A program made the translations under genes and the position numbers. Of a stretch of 64,000 nucleotides of DNA, positions 39,408 to 48,155 are shown in pieces (position 1 is the first letter of the stretch; each line of letters starts with the position of its first letter). Source of the DNA: Candidatus Symbiopectobacterium sp. NZEC151 (GTDB taxonomy: Bacteria > Pseudomonadota > Gammaproteobacteria > Enterobacterales > Enterobacteriaceae); the NCBI RefSeq assembly GCF_025962655.1, contig NZ_JAGFPE010000001.1:558001-622000 (forward strand), written 5' to 3'. A model generated the notes under the pieces. It was given only the letters and a program-made list of their open reading frames with translations. It had not been told where the DNA came from and ran no database searches.

Positions 39408-40761
39408 CAGTGCCGCTCCGGCTTCGCAACGTGCTCAGTTAAGAAAAACCCTGACGCTGTGGCAGGTGGTCATGATGGGGCTGGCGTACATGCAGCCAAT
39501 GACCATTTATGATACTTTCGGCATCGTGACCAATTTGACGGATGGCCATGTCGCCACCGCCTATGGCTTCGCGCTGATTGGTATCCTGTTTACTGCTGTC
39601 AGCTACGGCAAACTGGTGCGCCGTTTTCCTTCCGCAGGCTCAGCCTACACTTACGCGCAAAAGGCGATCAGCCCGCACGTCGGCTTTATGGTTGGCTGGT
39701 CTTCGTTGCTCGATTATCTGTTTATGCCGATGATTAACATCCTGCTGGCGAGAACCTATCTGGAAGCGATTTTCCCAGGGGTACCGGCCTGGATTTTCGT
39801 GGCAGGACTGGTCGCCCTGATGACGATGTTCAACCTGCGCGGCATTAACATTGTTGCCAACCTTAACTCGATTATCGTGGTGGTGCAGGTAGCGATCATG
39901 GCGGTTTTCCTGGGCCTGCTGATTCACGGGGTGTCACAAGGTGAAGGCGCGGGTACGTTGGTCAGCACGCGACCGTTCTGGTCCGAGAATGCGCATGTCG
40001 TACCGATGATTACCGGCGCGACCATACTGTGTTTCTCTTTCCTGGGTTTTGACGGTATCAGCTCATTGTCAGAAGAGACCCCGGATGCCGGACGTGTGAT
40101 CCCGAAAGCGATATTCCTGACCGCACTGATTGGCGGCGTGATCTTTATCGTGGTGTCATACTTCCTGCAACTCTATTTCCCTGACGTTGCCCGGTTCAAT
40201 TCGCCAGAATCTTCTCAGCCGGAAATTATGCTGTACGTGGCGGGGAAATTCTTCCAGTCGATTATTCTGGTGTTCTCCTGCGTTACCGTACTGGCTTCCG
40301 GGATGGCTGCGCATGCCGGGGTTTCCCGCCTGATGTATGTCATGGGGCGTGACGGTGTGTTCCCAGAACGCTTCTTTGGTTATATTCACCCGCAGTGGCG
40401 CACGCCGTCGCTGAACGTACTGCTGGTCGGCGTGGTGGCACTCTCTGCGGTCTCTTTCGATCTGGAAGTGGCAACGGCGTTAATTAACTTTGGGGCGCTG
40501 GTGGCATTTACCTTTGTCAACCTGTCGGTGATTTCGCAGTTCTATCTGCGTGAAGGCCGTAACCGCACGCTGAAAGACACCTTCCACTATCTGGTGTTGC
40601 CGCTGTTAGGCGCATTGGCGGTGGGGGCGCTGTGGCTCAATCTGGAGAAAAGCTCCATGACGTTGGGGCTGATTTGGGCGTCTATTGGCCTGATCTACCT
40701 GGCGTTTGTGACTCGCACTTTTCGTGAGCCGGTACCGCAGTGCAGCGAAGAACTGCTGTAA
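39397..40761 (+). CDS. plaP: Putrescine importer PlaP (YeeF), APC family
   Basis: Amino-acid/polyamine/organocation superfamily carrier in the inner membrane; E. coli PlaP takes up putrescine by proton symport. 454 residues (E. coli 452). Twelve hydrophobic segments; strong family matches such as [60 protein letters not shown] and [25 protein letters not shown] lies nine bases before ATG 39397. Convergent with sbcB; same relation as in E. coli, but without yeeD, yeeE and yeeY between. Confidence 0.92.
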   Translation: MSVNSAAPASQRAQLRKTLTLWQVVMMGLAYMQPMTIYDTFGIVTNLTDGHVATAYGFALIGILFTAVSYGKLVRRFPSAGSAYTYAQKAISPHVGFMVGWSSLLDYLFMPMINILLARTYLEAIFPGVPAWIFVAGLVALMTMFNLRGINIVANLNSIIVVVQVAIMAVFLGLLIHGVSQGEGAGTLVSTRPFWSENAHVVPMITGATILCFSFLGFDGISSLSEETPDAGRVIPKAIFLTALIGGVIFIVVSYFLQLYFPDVARFNSPESSQPEIMLYVAGKFFQSIILVFSCVTVLASGMAAHAGVSRLMYVMGRDGVFPERFFGYIHPQWRTPSLNVLLVGVVALSAVSFDLEVATALINFGALVAFTFVNLSVISQFYLREGRNRTLKDTFHYLVLPLLGALAVGALWLNLEKSSMTLGLIWASIGLIYLAFVTRTFREPVPQCSEELL

Positions 40762-40795
40762 TGATGTAGTCGATAACCGCACGTTTCGATCTTGG

Positions 40796-40824
40796 GCCGG
40801 TTCACGATGTGAACCGGCTTTTTT
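40796..40824. terminator. Convergent terminator of plaP and sbcB
   Basis: GCCGGTTCAC (40796-40805), loop GAT, GTGAACCGGC (40809-40818) and TTTTTT on the plus strand. Strong terminator for plaP, with a possible role for sbcB on the other strand. Confidence 0.93.
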
Positions 40825-40844
40825 ATGCCTTAGCGCCGTAAAAA

Positions 40845-42275
40845 TCAGCCGACCAACGTCTGCGTATAGACAAACAGGGCTTTCAGCAATTCAGTTTTGC
40901 GCTTGTCGTCTTCATGCTGGGCATAGAGGTCGTTCAAGTGTGAGACATAATCCTGAAGGCGCTCAGGCGTGAATACCGCTTTACGGTGCTGTAACCAACG
41001 CTGTTGCTCGCTGTCATCCAACGTACCGGGAAAATTTCTGGCGCGATAACGGAATAATAACTGCGCGATGCGATTGTCATTGAATGACAGATCCAGCGCG
41101 GGCAGGTTCTTTGCCGCTGTCTGCTGAATAATGTTCATGGCAGCCCGGTCGGCATCGCCAAAAAAGCCATCATATAACCGCATATCCACGTCACCGTCCG
41201 GCGTGAAGGGCGGCGCATCGGCATAGAGCGCAACCACTTTTTCGCGAAGATCGCTGCGTTGGCGTAACAGCGCCAGATTATCGAGACAGCGCTGGCGATC
41301 GATACCCAGTCGCGCAGCATCTTCTGGGCGCAGCGTGTTGGCGGGGGCCAGCACTGGGCATTTATTGATATGCACCAGTTTGATGGGGGCCGGGCTTTGC
41401 TCTGGAGTCAGACGATCACGCGGGGTATAGAGCCGTTCACGTAGCCCATCAGCATCCAGCTCAAGCAGCGGGGTGATATCACCGGCCAGATCGCACAGGA
41501 TCACCGCATTGCGATTTTCCGGGTGCCAGGCCAGCGGTACCACCCAACTGGTATTGCCGCGCGCCGCGCCAAACATCCCACTGACGTGCACCAGCGGTTT
41601 CATTTGGGGGATATCGATAAGCTGACTGACCTTGTTTTTATTGCGCAGCGCAAACAGATACTGGAACAGTTTCGGCTGGGCTTGCTTGAACAACTTTGCC
41701 ATGGCAATGGTGGCATACACATCGGACATGGCATCGTGGGCGTGTTCGTGCGCTACGCCATTGGCCTGTGTCAGGTGCTCCAGGCGAAAACTGGGCAAGC
41801 CATCATCATTTTGCGGCCACACAATGCCGTCCGGGCGCAAGGCATAGCAGGCGCGCAGCGCATCCAGCAAATCCCAGCGTGAATTCCCGTGCTGCCAACA
41901 GTAGGCGTACGGATCGTAGAAGTTGCGGTAAAAAATGTTGCGGCTCACCTCATCGTCGAAGCGAATATTGTTGTAACCCATGATGCAGGTGTTCGGCACG
42001 CTGAAGGCAGCATGAATCTGGCTCGCAAATTCCGCCTCGCAAACCCCTTTGGCCTGCGCGATTTGCGGCGTAATGCCGGTGATGAGCACCGCTTCCGGTT
42101 CGGGCAGGTAGTCATCCGTGGGCTGGCAGTAAATGACCAGAGGCTCACCAATGATATTGAAGTCCATATCGGTACGCACACCGGCAAACTGCGCCGGGCG
42201 ATCGCGGGCAGGATGTTTGCCGAAGGTTTCATAGTCATGGATAAAGTACGTTGGCTGTATTGATGTGTCGCTCAT
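40845..42275 (-). CDS. sbcB: Exodeoxyribonuclease I
   Basis: DEDD-family 3'-to-5' exonuclease that digests single-stranded DNA in repair and recombination. 476 residues from ATG 42275 (E. coli 475); an extra upstream ATG at 42296 adds seven residues and is less like the family. Exonuclease motifs: FIHDYETFGKHPARDRPAQF (Exo I), MGYNNIRFDDEVSRNIFYRN (Exo II region) and EHAHDAMSDVYATIAMA (Exo III). The C-terminal SH3-like and helical domains complete the fold. Neighbour plaP and the block order match the E. coli 44-minute region. Confidence 0.97.
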   Translation of the reverse strand: MSDTSIQPTYFIHDYETFGKHPARDRPAQFAGVRTDMDFNIIGEPLVIYCQPTDDYLPEPEAVLITGITPQIAQAKGVCEAEFASQIHAAFSVPNTCIMGYNNIRFDDEVSRNIFYRNFYDPYAYCWQHGNSRWDLLDALRACYALRPDGIVWPQNDDGLPSFRLEHLTQANGVAHEHAHDAMSDVYATIAMAKLFKQAQPKLFQYLFALRNKNKVSQLIDIPQMKPLVHVSGMFGAARGNTSWVVPLAWHPENRNAVILCDLAGDITPLLELDADGLRERLYTPRDRLTPEQSPAPIKLVHINKCPVLAPANTLRPEDAARLGIDRQRCLDNLALLRQRSDLREKVVALYADAPPFTPDGDVDMRLYDGFFGDADRAAMNIIQQTAAKNLPALDLSFNDNRIAQLLFRYRARNFPGTLDDSEQQRWLQHRKAVFTPERLQDYVSHLNDLYAQHEDDKRKTELLKALFVYTQTLVG

Positions 42276-42655
42276 TGTCTTATTAATCGCTCTCATGCGT
42301 TATTTTGTCTATTACAACCAGTGTGTTATGTAAAAAATCCGTCTTTGTTTGTCTTACTTGGCACCACAAACCGTTAAGTTGCATTTGCTAGACCGATGCC
42401 ATTTGCGTACATAATTGCTACCTATTCCAATTTACTGCGTGTACACCATACTATTACGGCCCACTGCGACACAAAGCTAAAGTTACTACTTGGAAAATAT
42501 CAGAGTTCACGCCCGTTTCATCCCAACTTTCTTTTTTATTCGGCATGTCGCGCATATAGGCGAAATCATGAAGGTACCTGATAGGACCGTGATTGCAGGA
42601 TGATATCATGTCAAGTAGACTTGACAGTGAACCATGTGTTCAAAAGGGGCAATAC
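42276..42655. other. AT-rich gap between sbcB and the toxin-like operon
   Basis: 380 bases, visibly poorer in G+C than the flanks, with a palindrome TGATATCA (42601-42608) and an 18-base palindrome (42609-42626) at its right end. A 61-codon frame at 42396-42581 has no ribosome site or recognisable motif and is not called. Confidence 0.5.
42609..42626. promoter_or_regulatory. Palindromic operator candidate of the toxin-like operon
   Basis: TGTCAAG, four bases, CTTGACA: a perfect 7-base inverted repeat 30 bases before the preferred start of the antitoxin-like gene, adjoining TGATATCA. Toxin-antitoxin operons are usually repressed by the antitoxin at such palindromes. If translation begins at the alternative ATG 42608 it would lie within codons 1-7. 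Confidence 0.55.
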
Positions 42656-43141
42656 ATGAAAAAAGACCATAGCATATCTGGAAAAATTAGCTTCTATGCC
42701 AGTGGTATAGATTCAGTTAGGGTTTCCCGTCCCTTAAATATATTGAATGCCATGGATCAACTTGAAAAGTATTTCTCGGAGATAAATAGTGAATTCTCTG
42801 CCCGCATAGAGTACGGACGCCAGCTTGTGGCTGATATCACCTCTTTACCTTCACCTGTCAGTGAAGAACTCCTTACTCTGATTGAGAATGATCAGGAGTC
42901 TTTGCGAGCTATGTATCAAGACATGGCTGATAACGCAGGTGGGGTTATGGGATGCTGCAAGCCGGGAGAAACGCTTTACGAAGAATTGTTACAGGCAATG
43001 GCTGTGACGAAAGGACTGTTTGACCAGCAAGAAGCACTACGTTGGGCAATCATGGAACACAACGCGGATGTTATGCCGAAAGGGAAAGCGACAAAACTAT
43101 CTTCTGCTGAAGAGGTGGACGCTTTTTTTGCCTCTTTATGA
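42656..43141 (+). CDS. Unrecognised protein, possible antitoxin of a RelE-like pair
   Basis: 161 residues from ATG 42656 (AGGGG six bases before); ATG 42608 with AGGA at seven bases is an alternative, adding 16 residues. I do not recognise the family. The protein is acidic and largely helical (NAMDQLEKYFSEINSEF, EELLTLIENDQESLRAMYQ), with GGVMGCCKPGETLYEELLQA in the middle and a tail reading GKATKLSSAEEVDAFFASL. The tail resembles the short toxin-binding ends of type II antitoxins only in a general way. It is larger than most such antitoxins. Its stop overlaps the start of the next gene by ATGA, typical of toxin-antitoxin operons. AT-rich, unlike its neighbours, which suggests acquisition. 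Confidence 0.6.
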   Translation: MKKDHSISGKISFYASGIDSVRVSRPLNILNAMDQLEKYFSEINSEFSARIEYGRQLVADITSLPSPVSEELLTLIENDQESLRAMYQDMADNAGGVMGCCKPGETLYEELLQAMAVTKGLFDQQEALRWAIMEHNADVMPKGKATKLSSAEEVDAFFASL

Positions 43142-43431
43142 ACAGAATAATCAGGCATATAGATGCAACCACGTACACAACGTTTGTTCTTTCTGCCAAA
43201 AGATTGCCTGATGACATAAAGCAGCATTTAAAAGATGCTATTAAAGAACTTCTGACAAACCCACAGCCTAAGAGGTTGAGGTTAGAGAAGTTAAAAGGCA
43301 ACAACCAGCCTCCTGTCTTTACCATCCATATCACAGCAAATCATAGCCACAAACTCAGTTTTGAGCTAAACGGAGATGTAGCTGTGCTACGCAGGGTCGG
43401 AACCCATAAAGCGATAGATCGCAGACCATAG
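43138..43431 (+). CDS. RelE/ParE-superfamily toxin-like protein
   Basis: 97 residues, basic. The second half follows the RelE fold pattern: PKRLRLEKLKG, then a strand FTIHITANHSHKLSFELNGD and the final strand VAVLRRVGTHKAIDRRP, where GTHKAIDRR resembles the family ending GxHxxxYR. RelE-type toxins cleave ribosome-bound mRNA and ParE types poison gyrase; I cannot say which, or whether it is active. It starts at an ATG overlapping the upstream stop. G+C counted by hand over 43141-43260 is 43 of 120 (36 percent), against 38 of 60 at 45061-45120. E. coli has a different pair (YefM-YoeB) in this neighbourhood. Confidence 0.6.
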   Translation: MNRIIRHIDATTYTTFVLSAKRLPDDIKQHLKDAIKELLTNPQPKRLRLEKLKGNNQPPVFTIHITANHSHKLSFELNGDVAVLRRVGTHKAIDRRP

Positions 43432-43742
43432 CCTCATCGTGATTTTCCCCAGCAACAGGGGACACGCGACTCAGTGAGTCAACGCTCAACCAGAAATAAT
43501 TCACATGACAACGTCCGTACCAACCAGCAAGAAGCCCCTGTAAACCTCGCGTAGTGTCATGTCCACATTACGTGGGTAAGATCAAAGCACGGGTTTCCTG
43601 ATGTGCATCAATTCCTAAGGGGCAGGAATCCCTATGCATTCGCATCGTCATTCGTTACAATTTCGCACTTTAATGCGAATGATAATTAAATTCCTTCTAA
43701 CACGCAGTGCCGTGCAAGAAGGTAATTAACAAGGAGACGATG
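43432..43742. other. Gap between toxin-like gene and iron importer
   Basis: 311 bases. The right 70 bases hold the Fur-type site and promoter of the importer, with an inverted pair ATTCGCAT (43638-43645)/ATGCGAAT (43673-43680). In the left part I see short palindromes (GACTCAGTGAGTC near 43470; ATTCCT/AGGAAT at 43611-43629) and no gene. A minus-strand 22-codon frame (about 43506-43571) has no support. Confidence 0.5.
43675..43693 (+). promoter_or_regulatory. Fur box upstream of the siderophore importer
   Basis: GCGAATGATAATTAAATTC matches the 19-base Fur consensus at 13 positions, including the core AATGATAAT. It lies 50 bases before the first gene and overlaps the probable -10, so iron-Fur repression is expected. 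Confidence 0.75.
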
Positions 43743-44684
43743 ATGCGGTTTTCCAGTGCGATTAAAACGACGCTGTTAGCTTCTTTGCTGGTGGTAGCAG
43801 GGTGCGATCAGTCAGAGAAGTCCTCTACGGCCAGTTCAACCATTAGCGTTGAACATGCCCAAGGGGTAACAACGGTACCGCTGCATCCGAAAAAAGTTGT
43901 CGTGTTTGATCCCGCCATTCTGGATACGCTGGATGCATTGCAGATCCCGGTAGCCGGTGTGCCGCAAAGCAGCGCGCATCTTCCTCCTTTCCTGGCAAAA
44001 TATTCCGGCAGTGAATACCTGAATGCCGGCACCCTGTTTGAGCCCAATTATGAAGCGCTGAGCAGCGCCAAGCCGGACCTGATTATTGCGGGTGGTCGTG
44101 CCCGTGATGCCTATGAAAAACTGAGCGGTATTGCGCCGACCATTTCTCTGGATGTTGATGAGCAGCAATTTATGCCGAGCTTTATCCATCGCATTGAGCA
44201 ACTGGGTGAGATTTTCGGCAAACAGGATGAAGTCAAAGCCAAGCTCGACGATTTCAAACAACGCGTCGCACAAACCCGTGAAAAAGCGGGGCAAGCCGGT
44301 ACAGCCATGGTGCTGATGGTCAACGGCGGCAAGATTTCTGCCTATGGCCCGAAATCACGCTTTGGCTTTGTGTTTGACGAACTGGGGTTCGCCACTGCCA
44401 CCGAATTTCCCGATCCGGGTCGCCATGGCAACGTGGTTACCGCTGAGCTGCTGCTGAGTATCAACCCTGAATGGCTGTTTGTATTAGATCGTGATAGCGC
44501 TATCGGCACTACCGGTGGCTTGCCAGCCCAGCAAGTGTTGGATAACCCGCTGGTGACGAAAACCAAAGCGTGGCAGAACCAGCATGTGGTGTATCTTGAT
44601 TCCGCGTCACTCTATATCGCCGGTGGCTTGCAGAGCTATTCGCGTCTGATTGATGACGTCAATAAAGCGTTAGACAAGAAGTAA
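43743..44684 (+). CDS. Siderophore-binding lipoprotein of an iron ABC importer (FatB/CeuE/VctP-like)
   Basis: Periplasmic binding protein, 313 residues from ATG 43743, which lies six bases after AAGGAG (the ATG just before is too close). A lipoprotein signal is visible: a hydrophobic stretch ending VVAGC with the lipid Cys at residue 21. The mature part is a class III binding protein: VVVFDPAILDTLDALQIPVAG, PNYEALSSAKPDLIIAGGR, and the linking long helix. Proteins of this subgroup bind catechol-type siderophores such as enterobactin or related ferric complexes; the ligand here is inferred. First of four genes with a Fur box; no TonB receptor or siderophore synthesis gene is in the window. Confidence 0.9.
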   Translation: MRFSSAIKTTLLASLLVVAGCDQSEKSSTASSTISVEHAQGVTTVPLHPKKVVVFDPAILDTLDALQIPVAGVPQSSAHLPPFLAKYSGSEYLNAGTLFEPNYEALSSAKPDLIIAGGRARDAYEKLSGIAPTISLDVDEQQFMPSFIHRIEQLGEIFGKQDEVKAKLDDFKQRVAQTREKAGQAGTAMVLMVNGGKISAYGPKSRFGFVFDELGFATATEFPDPGRHGNVVTAELLLSINPEWLFVLDRDSAIGTTGGLPAQQVLDNPLVTKTKAWQNQHVVYLDSASLYIAGGLQSYSRLIDDVNKALDKK

Positions 44685-44696
44685 TCAGATAGCACG

Positions 44697-45665
44697 ATGC
44701 TTGCCATGAAACCTGTCTATTTGTCGGCGGTATTCGTCCTGTTGGCGGGGATGATCGTTGCCAGCCTGTTTGTCGGTGCGGGTCAGGTGACCCTGGATGC
44801 CGTGTGGCGCGATCCTATTATGCGCGATATCTTCCTGATCAGCCGTGTTCCGCGCACGCTGGCGCTGCTGCTGGCGGGCAGTGCCATGAGCGTGGCCGGT
44901 TTGATCATGCAGTTGTTGACGCAGAACCGCTTTGTCGAGCCGTCTCTGGCGGGCACCACGCAGTCCGCCAGCCTGGGATTGTTGGTGGTGATGGTGTTAA
45001 TGCCCTCCGCCTCGCTGCTGGTGAAAATGACCGTTGCCAGCCTGTTTGCTATGGCAGGCACCGTGCTGTTTATGCTGCTGTTGCGGCGCATCGTGCTGAA
45101 ATCGGCGCTGGTGGTGCCGCTGGTGGGTATTATGCTGGGCGCGGTGATCGGTGCGATCACCACCTTCGCTGCGATGCACTTTGACCTGTTGCAGTCGCTG
45201 AGCGGCTGGGAATCTGGCGATTTCTCCGGCGTGCTGCGCGGGCGCTACGAGCTGTTGTGGCTGGTGGGCATTCTTACACTGATTGCCTGCTGGACGGCAG
45301 ATCGCTTCACTGTTGCGGGCATGGGCCGCGAATTTTCCGTCAACGTCGGTCTCAACTATCGGCAAGTGATGCTGCTCGGGCTGGCGATTATTGCCATCAT
45401 CAGCGGGGTGGTGATGGTGGTGGTCGGTACGCTGCCTTTCCTCGGTCTGATCGTGCCAAACCTTGTCAGTATGCTGCTTGGTGATAATGTGCGTAAAACC
45501 ATTCCCTGGGTGTGCCTGCTGGGAGGGGGATTGGTGCTGCTGTGCGACGTGATTGGCCGGGTAATTCGTTATCCGTTTGAGATCCCGGTGAGTGTCATTC
45601 TGGGCGTCATTGGTGCGGTGGTGTTCCTTATCCTGTTGTTGAGTCAAAAACGCCATGTCAGTTAA
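44697..45665 (+). CDS. Iron-siderophore ABC permease 1 (FecCD family)
   Basis: Inner-membrane permease of the BtuC/FecCD family, 322 residues. About nine to ten membrane helices; the subfamily stretch SRVPRTLALLLAGSAMSVAG and the coupling-helix region GTLPFLGLIVPNLVSMLLG are typical. ATG 44697 lies 12 bases after the binding-protein stop; ATG 44706 is an alternative. It overlaps the second permease by 11 bases. Confidence 0.92.
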   Translation: MLAMKPVYLSAVFVLLAGMIVASLFVGAGQVTLDAVWRDPIMRDIFLISRVPRTLALLLAGSAMSVAGLIMQLLTQNRFVEPSLAGTTQSASLGLLVVMVLMPSASLLVKMTVASLFAMAGTVLFMLLLRRIVLKSALVVPLVGIMLGAVIGAITTFAAMHFDLLQSLSGWESGDFSGVLRGRYELLWLVGILTLIACWTADRFTVAGMGREFSVNVGLNYRQVMLLGLAIIAIISGVVMVVVGTLPFLGLIVPNLVSMLLGDNVRKTIPWVCLLGGGLVLLCDVIGRVIRYPFEIPVSVILGVIGAVVFLILLLSQKRHVS

Positions 45666-46659
45666 CGAGGTTAAACTATCCCGCAGCGATAGCGGACTGA
45701 TGGCCGCTATCGGAACGCCAGCGAAGCGCTTGTGGTTACTCGGCGCGTTGGCGCTGACGGCGATCGTTATTTTTATGACCATCAAGCTCGGCAGCAATTT
45801 GCAGTACATTCTGGTGCATCGTGGCCTGACGTTGGCTACCATGCTGCTGGTGGCGTTCGCCGCCAGCACCTCCACGCTGCTGTTTCAAACGGTGACCAAC
45901 AACCGCATTCTCACGCCCTCCATCATGGGTTTCGAAAACCTGTTTGTGCTGATCCAAACGCTGATCATCTTTATGTTTGGGGCTAAGGGCATTCCCTGGG
46001 TGGGCGTCAGCGGCAAGTTTCTGTGTGAAGCGCTGCTGCTGGTGATGTTTTCTGCGGTGCTTTATCGTTGGCTGTTTTTGGGGCGACGCGACAACCTGCA
46101 TCTGGTGCTGCTGGTCGGCATTATCTGCGGCACGCTGTTTCGTAGCGCCTCGAGCCTGATGCAGCGCCTGCTGACGCCCACGGAGTTTGCCGTATTGCAA
46201 GGGCGCATGTTTGCCACCTTTACCCGCGCTGTGCCGGAGCTGATCGCGTTGACCGCGCTGATCGTGGTGGTGGTTGCCATTATTATCTGGCGGCGGCGTT
46301 TCGAACTGGATGTGCTGGCGTTAGGGCGTGATAGCGCAGTGAATCTGGGCATCAACTTCAACCGCAGTGTCACCCTGATTCTGCTGCTGGTGTCGGTACT
46401 GGTGGCGGTTTCTACCGCGCTGGTCGGCCCGCTCACTTTCCTGGGCTTTATGGTAGCCAATCTGGCGTATCTGGTGGCTGGCTCCAGCCAGCATCGCATT
46501 TTGTTGCCCACGGCGTTTCTGCTCGGGGTGATATCCCTGGTCGGCGGACAGCTGATCCTGGAACACCTGCTGAATATGGCGGGGGCATTGTCCGTTGTGA
46601 TTGAATTTATCGGTGGGACTCTGTTTATCTTGTTGTTATTGAAAAAGGTTGCCGTGTGA
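45655..46659 (+). CDS. Iron-siderophore ABC permease 2 (FecCD family)
   Basis: Second permease of the pair, 334 residues. FatD/CeuB-type features: TPSIMGFENLFVLIQTLIIF and GPLTFLGFMVANLAYLVAG (coupling region). It begins with a polar cytoplasmic tail of about 28 residues and has about nine membrane segments. It overlaps both neighbours (11 bases before, GTGTGA after), so the operon is tightly coupled. Confidence 0.92.
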   Translation: MSVNEVKLSRSDSGLMAAIGTPAKRLWLLGALALTAIVIFMTIKLGSNLQYILVHRGLTLATMLLVAFAASTSTLLFQTVTNNRILTPSIMGFENLFVLIQTLIIFMFGAKGIPWVGVSGKFLCEALLLVMFSAVLYRWLFLGRRDNLHLVLLVGIICGTLFRSASSLMQRLLTPTEFAVLQGRMFATFTRAVPELIALTALIVVVVAIIIWRRRFELDVLALGRDSAVNLGINFNRSVTLILLLVSVLVAVSTALVGPLTFLGFMVANLAYLVAGSSQHRILLPTAFLLGVISLVGGQLILEHLLNMAGALSVVIEFIGGTLFILLLLKKVAV

Positions 46660-47414
46660 TTGAGATTGAGCATTTAACCAAGGCCTATTACGATCAAGTG
46701 GTGCTGAATGACATTACGGCCACCATTTCCCGTGGTGGCGTAACGTCAATCATTGGGCCTAACGGGGCAGGGAAATCCACCCTGCTGTCGGTAATAAGTC
46801 GCTTGTTGGCGGCGGACAGCGGTCGCGTCACCGTTAATGGGATGGATATTGCCACCACGCCCGGTGAGCAGATGGCGACCTGCCTCTCTGTGTTGCGCCA
46901 GGAAAACCGTTTTACCAGCCGCCTCACCGTTGAAGAGTTGGTCGGCTTTGGCCGTTATCCCTACACCAAAGGGCGTTTGAACGCTGAGGACCGCAAACGC
47001 ATTGCGGATGCTCTGGCTTTCCTCAATCTCACCGAGTTTAAAGATCGTTTTCTGGACGAACTGTCCGGCGGTCAGCGCCAGCGCGCCTATGTGGCGATGG
47101 TATTGTGTCAGGATACCGAATACGTTCTGCTGGATGAGCCGTTGAACAATCTCGATATGAAACACGCGGTGGCGATGATGAAACAGATCCGTCGCGCCGC
47201 GGATGAGTTGGGCAAAACCATCGTACTGGTCATTCATGACATCAACTTCGCGTCTGCTTACTCGGATTATATTATTGCGATGCGCAAAGGGCAGATTGTC
47301 TATAACGGCAAGCCGGAAGAAGTGATGGTCTCCTCGGTGTTGGAATCCATTTTTGATACCCAGGTCGAGATTGAACAGGTACGCCATCAACGTATTGCCG
47401 TCTATTATCGTTGA
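46656..47414 (+). CDS. Iron-siderophore ABC importer ATPase
   Basis: ATP-binding subunit, 252 residues, GTG start inside the previous stop. Walker A GPNGAGKST (34-42), signature LSGGQRQR (about 135-142), Walker B YVLLDEP (about 156-162) and switch His in VIHDINF (about 190). Length and sequence place it with the YclP/CeuD group of siderophore ATPases. It completes a binding protein-permease-permease-ATPase set. Confidence 0.93.
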   Translation: MIEIEHLTKAYYDQVVLNDITATISRGGVTSIIGPNGAGKSTLLSVISRLLAADSGRVTVNGMDIATTPGEQMATCLSVLRQENRFTSRLTVEELVGFGRYPYTKGRLNAEDRKRIADALAFLNLTEFKDRFLDELSGGQRQRAYVAMVLCQDTEYVLLDEPLNNLDMKHAVAMMKQIRRAADELGKTIVLVIHDINFASAYSDYIIAMRKGQIVYNGKPEEVMVSSVLESIFDTQVEIEQVRHQRIAVYYR

Positions 47415-47566
47415 TATTGTCACCAATTTTCGCCTTTGAACGGGCGGCAGGTGGGGTAACTGAAAAACCGACTTGTCGAGCATAGTCACTCCCCTGTATC
47501 GTGAGCGGAGTGACGGTCAACACACCGTTGATCTCAAAGTTAACTGATCCACGTGAGGGGATAACA

Positions 47567-47908
47567 ATGGATAAGGCGACCAAGCCCTGTTTCCAGGATG
47601 TGCTCGAGTTTGTGCGAATTTTCCGTCGCAAGAACAAGTTGCAGCGTGAAATTGTCGATAACGAAAAGAAAATCCGTGATAACCAGAAGCGCGTACTGTT
47701 GCTGGATAACTTGAGCGAATACCTGAAACCGGGCATGAGTATTGAAGATGTTCAGGGCATTATTGCCACCATGCGCGGTGACTATGAAGATCGCGTGGAT
47801 GAATACATCATCAAGAATGCCGATCTGTCAAAAGAGCGTCGCGATCTCTCCAAGAAATTGAAAGAGATGGGCGAAATGAAGTGCGCCGTGCCGGGCCAAG
47901 ACGCGTAA
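47567..47908 (+). CDS. yeeX: YeeX, DUF496 family protein
   Basis: 113 residues (E. coli YeeX 109), function unknown. Charged and helical, with coiled-coil character: [38 protein letters not shown], and [23 protein letters not shown] 47567 follows AGGGGATAACA; the frame continues upstream to 47501 without family resemblance. In E. coli yeeX lies near sbcB, in the same relative orientation. It is thus the right-hand marker of the relocated block, just before comEC. A terminator follows. Confidence 0.93.
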   Translation: MDKATKPCFQDVLEFVRIFRRKNKLQREIVDNEKKIRDNQKRVLLLDNLSEYLKPGMSIEDVQGIIATMRGDYEDRVDEYIIKNADLSKERRDLSKKLKEMGEMKCAVPGQDA

Positions 47909-47927
47909 GCGCTACCTCTTTTTTATC

Positions 47928-47950
47928 AGGCCGCCTGTGCGGCCTTTTTT
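47928..47950 (+). terminator. yeeX terminator
   Basis: AGGCCGC (47928-47934), loop CTGT, GCGGCCT (47939-47945) and TTTTT, 20 bases past the stop. Strong intrinsic terminator. Confidence 0.93.
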
Positions 47951-48155
47951 ATTGCTGCATTTTCTGGTTGCTGCGTGATGCTTCTCGCGTTGCTCCAAGC
48001 CCGCTGACGATTGCGATCGCGCTTCACTCCTTGCGCTGCGTCCTGAAAATTGACGTCATCCCGTGCGAATCCCGCTGCAACTCTGCGGCATAAGGCTGTA
48101 CCGTTCCACCACAACGCGTCACGCTGCTTGCTGCTGAATCATAAAGGAGGCAGCC

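Noticed and set aside
42396-42581. 61-codon frame upstream of the toxin-like operon
   Set aside because: No ribosome site, no recognisable motif, lies in AT-rich gap sequence.
42620-42626. TTGACA in the palindrome as a -35 box of the toxin-like operon
   Set aside because: No -10-like hexamer 16-18 bases downstream, and the start point would fall at or beyond the ATG.
43506-43571. Minus-strand 22-codon peptide before the iron importer
   Set aside because: Too short, weak start and no neighbouring structure to support a leader peptide.
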